From Saccoglossus kowalevskii (taxonomy: Eukaryota > Hemichordata > Enteropneusta > Harrimaniidae), in assembly GCF_000003605.2 (NCBI RefSeq), contig NW_003123438.1, forward strand, positions 1-39,313: a DNA stretch of 39,313 bases, in the 5' to 3' direction. The notes under the pieces were generated by a model. The model worked only from the letters and a program-made list of their open reading frames with translations. It was not told where the DNA came from and did no database searches. Shown here one piece after another: positions 34,501 to 39,313 of the stretch. Positions within the stretch are counted from its first letter, which is position 1; the number at the start of each line of letters is the position of its first letter. A program made the position numbers and the translations under genes.

Positions 34501-36997
34501 CACAATGAAACTAGTCTCATCAACCAGATTATCCGTGAATTCACTCCACTGAACTGCACTGTATTTGAGCTGGTTAACTACACCGTCTCTAACTTCACCC
34601 AGATTGCCAACAGAACCATCAATATGACCATTGAATTTGCCAAGAACCTCACAAGAGAAACCCCCCTTGTCAACTGGACCAACTTTGCCATCAACGTGAC
34701 AAACAACTTCACTGGATCAGTTCAAGAGGTATACAATATTAGCATGGCATACTTGAATAACACCCTTCCAGGATGGATGTACCGTTATTATGAAGTAGAT
34801 CGTCAACTGAACCAACTGAGCAATCTTAGCCAATATGAACAAATGGTGTTGCAGGTATGGAATGAAACTGAGAAGGTTGTACCACAAGTCGCTAGATATG
34901 TAGCCAACAAAGCCCTTGATAAAATTGTTGTATTTGGTAACAACAGTGTTGCAGTCAACATCTCACACAATCTCAACGTGACCAGTCTGAAGAGCTTACC
35001 AAGTCTAACCAATAACCAATGGGAGGTCCTCAAGACACAATACAATCTTATTAAGACCATGCTGAAGAGAGTACCATACATGAGTAGACATCTTCGCTTG
35101 CCATCTGTTGATCCATTTGTACAATCTGCTATGCTCTTTGGTGCAGGTCATGTATACACATTTGATGGACGTTACTATGAAGTGCCAAGATATGAAAACC
35201 GTGAATGCACATATGTGCTGGCCCGTGACTTTGTAGACAGGAACTTCACCCTTCTGTCAACTGAAGATTCCATTACCTTAATCACCCGTGATGTTGCAGT
35301 AGAAATTGATGCCGAAAATATTGTTAAGATTAATGGCAATCCTTCAGCAACTGAACTCCCATACCAAACTGAGAACAAGAATGTCACTGTTATGCGTAAT
35401 GGAGATTGGGTGAATGTGACTACAGTATATGGCATCTCTCTGCTCTGTGACTCCAAGAACCTGAACTGCCTGGTAAATATCAGTGGATGGTATCATAATA
35501 AAACCCTTGGTCTCTTTGGAACCAATGACAATGAAGCTAACAATGACTGGCGTAAACGTGATGGCAGCAATGCAACAAATGTTGTCGATTTCATCAATTC
35601 CTTTGAAGTGTCTGGACTTAGAAGCTGCAAGAAGAACCCAAGCCGTTATGTGAATACAATTGGCCGTGATGAAGCTTCATGTAACAGCCCAGTTTCTCCT
35701 ATGTGCGATATCCTCTTCAAATCCAAACAATCACCATTCGAGCCATGCTTCAGCAAGGTTAACCCAGAACCATTCAGACAAGCCTGCTTGGTTGACTCCC
35801 CAAAATGCGACGCTAGACAGGTGAGAGGTATCTGCTACAGCACAGCCGCTTATGTTGCCATCTGCAATGCCAAGGGTGTAAAGGTCAATGACACCAATGA
35901 ATGCGAAACCTGTGAAGATAACAACCGCCAACGATCCCAGAATGAAGCTTGGATAGAAGACAATAAGCTCACTGCTGATGTCGTCTTTGTTGTATCTGAG
36001 AGTTCAAAAATGTCAAACTCCCGCAAAGATCAACTGGAAATTCTGGTCAGAGAAATAGAGAGTGAGCTGAAGAGAAGTGGTATCAATGACAACCGTTATG
36101 CACTTGTTGGATTTGGTGGTAAAGGAATCCATGCTCCAGGTCACCAGCACACAATCAATGGAAAACTCTACAACTCTGACAAATTGTTCTACAGTGGTGC
36201 CAAGGCTCTTGAATTCCAAGGTGAATATGCTACTGATGCCTTTGAAGCAGTCAAGATTGCTGCTGAGTTACCATTCCGCCCACAAGCAACCCGCCTGGTC
36301 TTCTTGGTCACCGAATCTGAACGCTCTGTAAGTATTACTTTTGGAAAAATTTATCTAATAAAAAAATGATACATAAATCGGAAAAGCTGAATGATAATTT
36401 TAAAATTAAATTATAACTTTGATCAAGAAATAATGAATCATTATTTTTACATTTTCCCATAGGCTGTTAATGTGTCATTGACGATAGACGATATCCAGAG
36501 CATCCTAGACAAACATGCAGTCATTTTGAACGTACTTGCCGAATACGATGAGCTCAGCAAAAATGGTGTATATGGAGTTAACTTCAGAGGAGATTACATC
36601 ACTGGAAAGTATGATGATATTAAGAAGGGTAGTCTTAAACTTCGTAGCAGAATTGGTGAAAGCTATGCCAAATTGTCTTCAACAACAAGAGGTACGTAGA
36701 AGTAGTATATACAGTCGGGTTATAACATGGGACAATCAAATGAAGCAAGAACTTTTTACTTTTTAGATTACCTAAAAATTATAGTGTTCACCAGTTTCTC
36801 ATAATGTGATTTTTAATTCACTTTCAGGATCCCTCTACTCACTGGAAAAGGTCGAGCATTACGACTTCCTTAACAAGATCCCAGAAGATGTCGCTCGCCA
36901 AGTTAAAAGTGAGGTCAGAAATGCCAAGAAAGTGTGCGAGTGTGTAAGGAATGCCTATGGACGCGCTGTCACCGAGTGCAGAAGTATGCGTACTTAG
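23449..36997 (+). CDS. Secreted large lipid transfer protein (apolipophorin/vitellogenin-like), hyper-sequon-rich, with vWD and vWA domains
   Basis: Fourteen exons join in frame into 3225 codons plus TAG: 23449-23500, 23992-24015, 25327-25895, 26337-26544, 26669-27204, 27490-27998, 28321-28561, 28699-29875, 29984-30847, 30971-31236, 31352-31826, 31970-36327, 36463-36691, 36828-36997. All 13 introns are GT-AG and phases match at every junction. The start is the first ATG about 58 bp after a TATA box, and it opens a signal peptide (MKLLILIVAIGAAFA, cleavage likely before Gly16). LLTPs carry lipid in circulation or yolk. Family marks seen are the HILNIKRGIVSS stretch (residues 133-144), DVHGNC (163-168) and a C-terminal vWD of the GLFG type. 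About 238 N-x-S/T sequons are present by hand count. There is no poly-serine phosvitin stretch and no obvious RXRR furin site. Apolipophorin-like lipoprotein is favoured over classical vitellogenin; a yolk role stays possible. Exon structure is confident, physiological role is not. Confidence 0.93.
24016..25326 (+). other. Intron 2 of the LLTP gene (largest intron)
   Basis: 1311 nt, GTAAGT to TTTTCACAG. It contains a G-run (24171-24192) and otherwise AT-rich filler; other introns of this gene are about 90-490 nt. Confidence 0.85.
28699..29875 (+). other. Open beta-sheet lipid-binding region (DUF1943-like), exon 8, residues 714-1105
   Basis: This 1177-nt exon continues in frame from exon 7. 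It contains alternating beta-strand sequence typical of the middle of apolipophorins and vitellogenins: GMGLPLNVSVNGTTVVALRI, then AAVEIVGRFGVNVPLFGESG, then a segment with a short Cys pair and FPLTGPTSFNLTV. This region forms the amphipathic walls of the lipid cavity in LLTPs. It carries 17 sequons in about 392 residues, so sequon enrichment begins here. Domain assignment rests on pattern recognition, not on a profile search. Confidence 0.7.
29984..32760 (+). other. Sequon-dense beta-rich region, exons 9-11 and start of exon 12 (residues about 1106-1904)
   Basis: Exons 9 (31 sequons in about 288 residues), 10 (8 in about 89) and 11 (22 in about 159), plus the first 263 residues of exon 12 (24), encode short hydrophobic/polar alternating strands studded with N-x-S/T. 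Few cysteines occur. One stretch near 32481-32540 repeats the pentamer SWNLT about three times. The core of exon 12 upstream of the array also has a less glycosylated helical piece (residues near PELKALREPLREISRELPKM). In LLTPs this portion normally forms the remaining lipid-binding beta sheets. I see no separate named domain. Confidence 0.75.
32761..34119 (+). repeat. Tandem 36-residue (108-nt) sequon repeat array inside exon 12
   Basis: Eleven units of exactly 108 nt start at 32845, 32953, 33061, 33169, 33277, 33385, 33493, 33601, 33709, 33817 and 33925. A shortened unit precedes them at 32761 (28 codons) and a degenerate unit follows at 34033. The consensus runs NHTLYxSSNSSLEPNST, then VxNHTL, then a strand with NLTSWWAN and MTL. 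Nine of eleven full units carry six sequons and two carry five (64 in 396 residues). No indels separate the full units. Units starting at 33385 and 33493 are nearly identical over much of their length at the DNA level, showing recent duplication. No known repeat family is recognised. A beta-sheet or beta-solenoid fold is inferred from strand spacing. Confidence 0.95.
35140..35628 (+). other. von Willebrand factor type D domain (residues about 2698-2860)
   Basis: It begins with GAGHVYTFDGRYYEVPRYEN, the standard vWD opening (x-V-x-T-F-D-G-x-x-Y), and passes through CTYVLARDF. The signature region reads LGLFGTNDNEANNDW followed by the strand FINSFEVSGLRSC. In mucins and vWF the same place is GLCGxxN. 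Here Cys is replaced by Phe, as in the apolipophorin branch, where this position is also non-Cys. The domain sits at the LLTP C-terminus, as in apolipophorins and vitellogenins. Confidence 0.92.
35626..35913 (+). other. Cys-rich C8-like linker (residues about 2860-2955)
   Basis: Ten cysteines lie between the end of vWD and CETC at 35902-35913, in the order expected for a C8-type module: SC, SCN, MC, PC, AC, KC, GIC, IC, EC, TC. It contains VRGICYSTAAYVAICNAKG, resembling the C8/VWD-associated segment of extracellular proteins. It contrasts with the nearly Cys-poor sequon region and probably makes a compact disulfide-bonded domain. Confidence 0.6.
35977..36691 (+). other. von Willebrand factor type A domain with degenerate MIDAS (residues about 2977-3169, exons 12-13)
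   Basis: The opening strand DVVFVVSESSKM aligns with the vWA start, where the metal site is D-x-S-x-S. Here the series reads S-E-S-S-K, so the first Asp and last Ser are missing. Further vWA landmarks are RYALVGFGGKG, ATDAFEAVKIAAELPFRP and a hydrophobic strand LVFLVTESERS, where the usual T-D reads T-E. The domain continues into exon 13 (VNVSLTIDDIQSILDKH, then YGVNFRGDYITGKYDDIKK). vWA domains bind proteins or matrix; loss of the key Asp suggests metal-independent binding or a structural role. It carries almost no sequons. Confidence 0.8.
36828..36997 (+). other. C-terminal tail exon with CxC motif
   Basis: Exon 14 encodes the last 55 residues, ending TECRSMRT. A charged amphipathic helix (IPEDVARQVKSEVRNAKKV) leads into CECVRNAYGRAVTEC, a compact three-cysteine motif. 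Phase 1 joins correctly from exon 13. The short Cys motif at the extreme C-terminus could support inter-chain disulfides; that is inference. Confidence 0.8.
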
Positions 36998-37166
36998 ATC
37001 TTAACATATCAAAAAAAAAACTAAATCCATTATGATATCTTTTGTGGATAACTGTTTGACCAACTTATTTTAAAAAAAAAATCAGTAGTAATCTTTTGTT
37101 TTACTCACGCTTTTCGATTTTAAATTGTTTTTATTTTATTTTATTTTATTTTCAAGTTCTCTCTCG

Positions 37167-37341
37167 AATAAAAATTATATTTTAAAGCACTGAATTACAA
37201 CTGACATTACTGTGTACTTTTGAAGACTAGACTCCCGCCATTTTCATTACCAAACTTGTTTATATATTTGTTGTATTTATATCGCATTTCTTTGTGAAAG
37301 CCTGTAGTAACTTAACAATTAGGCTTAGCAATTAGAATAAA
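37167..37341 (+). terminator. Candidate poly(A) signals of the LLTP gene
   Basis: AATAAA occurs at 37167-37172, 170 nt after the stop codon, and again at 37336-37341. The first is the likely main signal. A (TTTTA)n tract at 37127-37152 lies just upstream. Confidence 0.6.
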
Positions 37342-37344
37342 ATG

Positions 37345-37769
37345 GCGGGGTTCTTAAATCTAGTGTCTATGTGTGTCTGTATCAACCCATGGAATTTTAA
37401 AGGTTCCCTGATCAAAAAAATAATTTGGCACTAAGCAATTACTTTTGGATCGCAAACGCCACTTTATTTCAATCTGGCCCCTCATCAAATCCTATTCTGT
37501 CCCATCAGCTGAACTCGTCAAGCCCTGCCCCCATCGCCTTCCCTTATCCAACCTAGTTTCTCGGCTGGATCCAGCCTTAATCAAGTTGGGCTCCCTCCCA
37601 CCTGGATTACTAGCCCTACCCGACTCCCATCATGTCTTCAACCTGGTTCGTTTGGACTATTAACTGGAACCACCCTTGACTAACCTGGACCCTCGCCTCG
37701 CCTAACTCTTACTCTACTCGCTTAGTCCCACTTCGATTTCCATACAACTCCAACCTGATTCTCATTTAG
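37345..37769. other. Non-coding, C-rich, leading into the minisatellite
   Basis: Text from 37470 on is already C/T-biased and may be a degenerate margin of the downstream repeat. Confidence 0.4.
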
Positions 37770-38640
37770 ACTTGTGAATGACTCTTATCTATACTATCAC
37801 CTGCCTTCCATCAACATTCTCACCTGACCCCCATCTACATTCTCACCTGTCTTCATATACACTCTCATTTCACTCCCATCTACACTCTCATCTGACTACC
37901 TTCCTACATTCACCTGATACCCATTTAGACTCGTGCCGGACTCTATCTCTTCTATACTCGCCAGACTCTCATCTACACTATCTCCTGACTCCCATCAAGA
38001 TTCTCACCTGTCTCCCATCTACATTCTCACCTGTCTCCCATCTACACTTTCTTCTACACTCGCCTGATACCCACTTTGACTCGTGTCTGACTCTCGTCTA
38101 CACTATCACCTGACTCCCATCAACATTCGCATCTGTCTCCCATCTACATTCTCACCTGTCTTCCATCTACATTCTCAAATGTCTCCCATCTACACTCTCA
38201 TATGACTGTCTTCTACACTTGCCTGATACCCACTTTGACTCGTGTCTGATTCTCATCTACACTATCACCTGACTCCCATCTACATTCTCCTGTCTCCCAT
38301 TAACATTCTCCCCTGTCTCCCATCAACATTCTCACCTGTCTCCCATCTACATTCTCATCTGTCTCCCATCTACATTCTCACCTGTCTCCCATCTACACTC
38401 TCATCTGACTGTCTTTTACACTCGCCTGATACCCACTTTGACTCGTGTCTGACTCTCATCTACACTATCACCCTGTCTCCCATCAACATCCTCACCTGTC
38501 TCCCATCAACACTCTCATTTGACTTTCTTATACACTCGCCTATATCCATTTTGACTCGTGTCTGACTCTCATCTACACTCTCACCTAACTCACATCTACA
38601 CTGTCATCTGACTCCCATCTACACTCATCTCCCGTCTCCA
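37770..38640. repeat. Pyrimidine-rich higher-order minisatellite
   Basis: About 870 bp built from a unit of about 23 bp (CTCACCTGTCTCCCATCTAC plus ATT variants). These group into longer blocks marked by GATACCCACTTTGACTCGTG near 37916, 38065, 38225 and 38428, with a variant near 38541. The top strand is very G-poor, a strong strand asymmetry. Open frames across it are by-products. Confidence 0.9.
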
Positions 38641-39313
38641 ATCTGACGTCTAACTGAATTCCACAATATTTCAGTCAACTCTTAACCTGACCCTAGTCAC
38701 ATGACCCAACCACCAATGATTGGCGTTCCATGCGTATAACTTTAAATATTAGAGATTGGACCGTGCCGCCTTAACTCCAAGTTAATCGCCCTATTCGTAC
38801 ACACAACTGTTACTCACGTAAAATATTGTGATACTAAAAAAAACTGTTCCCGTGTTTTTGTACTGCATGGTTCGTCATAACTTAACTGAAGCACGTGTAG
38901 TTTCATTTCCTCCTGGAACATTTCGATCTGTTATTTTTGAACACTAACATTATATCCCCCAATGTTTAGTATTCAAAACAAACAGATTTTAAAGACCTAA
39001 ACTGAAAATAAAAATGAAAAAAACCTCCCCTACTTGTATCCGATATATACGGGATTGATACTGTATTCAATTGATTTTGACTCCACCGTCCATCCTACAG
39101 TGATTTTATTCATAGTACAAGCTACATTTATACTACTTGGGAGCAATTATAATTATATCATCTCTACTACGAGGGAATCAATTTGAATGGCTGAGAGAAT
39201 AGTTTTATTCATGCAAGACGGTCTTATTTTTTTTTACTATAAAATCATTTTGTAAAAGGGTGGTGGTCGTCGTACGCGTCGTGTTCGATGCGGGTCCCAT
39301 GTTACGTACATAA
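38641..39313. other. Non-coding end of window
   Basis: A CCAAT-type word in inverted form near 38718 and A/T runs; no gene or repeat is supported. Confidence 0.4.

Noticed and set aside
23449-36997. Classical vitellogenin
   Set aside because: No poly-serine phosvitin region, a non-Cys GLFG vWD and a trailing vWA; yolk use remains possible but the class name is not supported.
37778-38565. ORFs of 107-111 codons with Ser/His/Leu-rich text
   Set aside because: Direct by-product of the pyrimidine-rich minisatellite.

Overview
The window is metazoan nuclear DNA: AT-rich, with introns, a GT-AG spliced gene, tRNA-derived SINEs, MITE-like inverted-repeat elements and minisatellites. The main gene belongs to the large lipid transfer protein (LLTP) family, in an invertebrate apolipophorin/vitellogenin-like form. 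Frequent TACATGTA-type words and the domain mix suggest a marine lophotrochozoan such as a mollusc, but this is an inference and no marker in the window fixes the phylum.

Layout. Positions 1-23.2 kb are mostly non-coding. They hold a foldback element (about 762-1221), a tRNA-derived SINE family (copies near 2600-2859, 6280-6475 and 6904-7035), minisatellites (2886-3157 and 6554-6666), three inverted-repeat (MITE-like) elements (5716-5902, 10554-10737, 13194-13328), and one dispersed repeat of about 320 bp present twice (9161-9485 and 17806-18122). Scattered through this are short coding-looking segments on both strands. The best are 5546-5717(-), 7443-7563(+), 8518-8574(+), 11658-11836(+), 18207-18439(-, frameshifted) and 20233-20595(-). 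I cannot assign any of them to a family.

Positions 23.2-37.2 kb carry one complete gene of 14 exons. It has a TATA box, a paired forkhead-like motif, a signal peptide, and two candidate poly(A) signals. The spliced product is 3225 residues. In order it contains a signal peptide, an LLTP lipid-binding N-terminal module, an open beta-sheet region, about 1600 residues of extremely N-glycosylation-sequon-dense sequence, a vWD domain, a Cys-rich C8-like segment, a vWA domain with a degenerate MIDAS, and a CxC tail. My hand count gives about 238 N-x-S/T sequons. The centre is a tandem array of 36-residue units (11 full units, no indels), most carrying six sequons. This looks like a secreted lipoprotein with a possible glycan coat heavier than its own polypeptide. 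It is the most unusual object in the window.

Positions 37.2-39.3 kb are non-coding. A pyrimidine-rich higher-order minisatellite fills about 37.77-38.64 kb.
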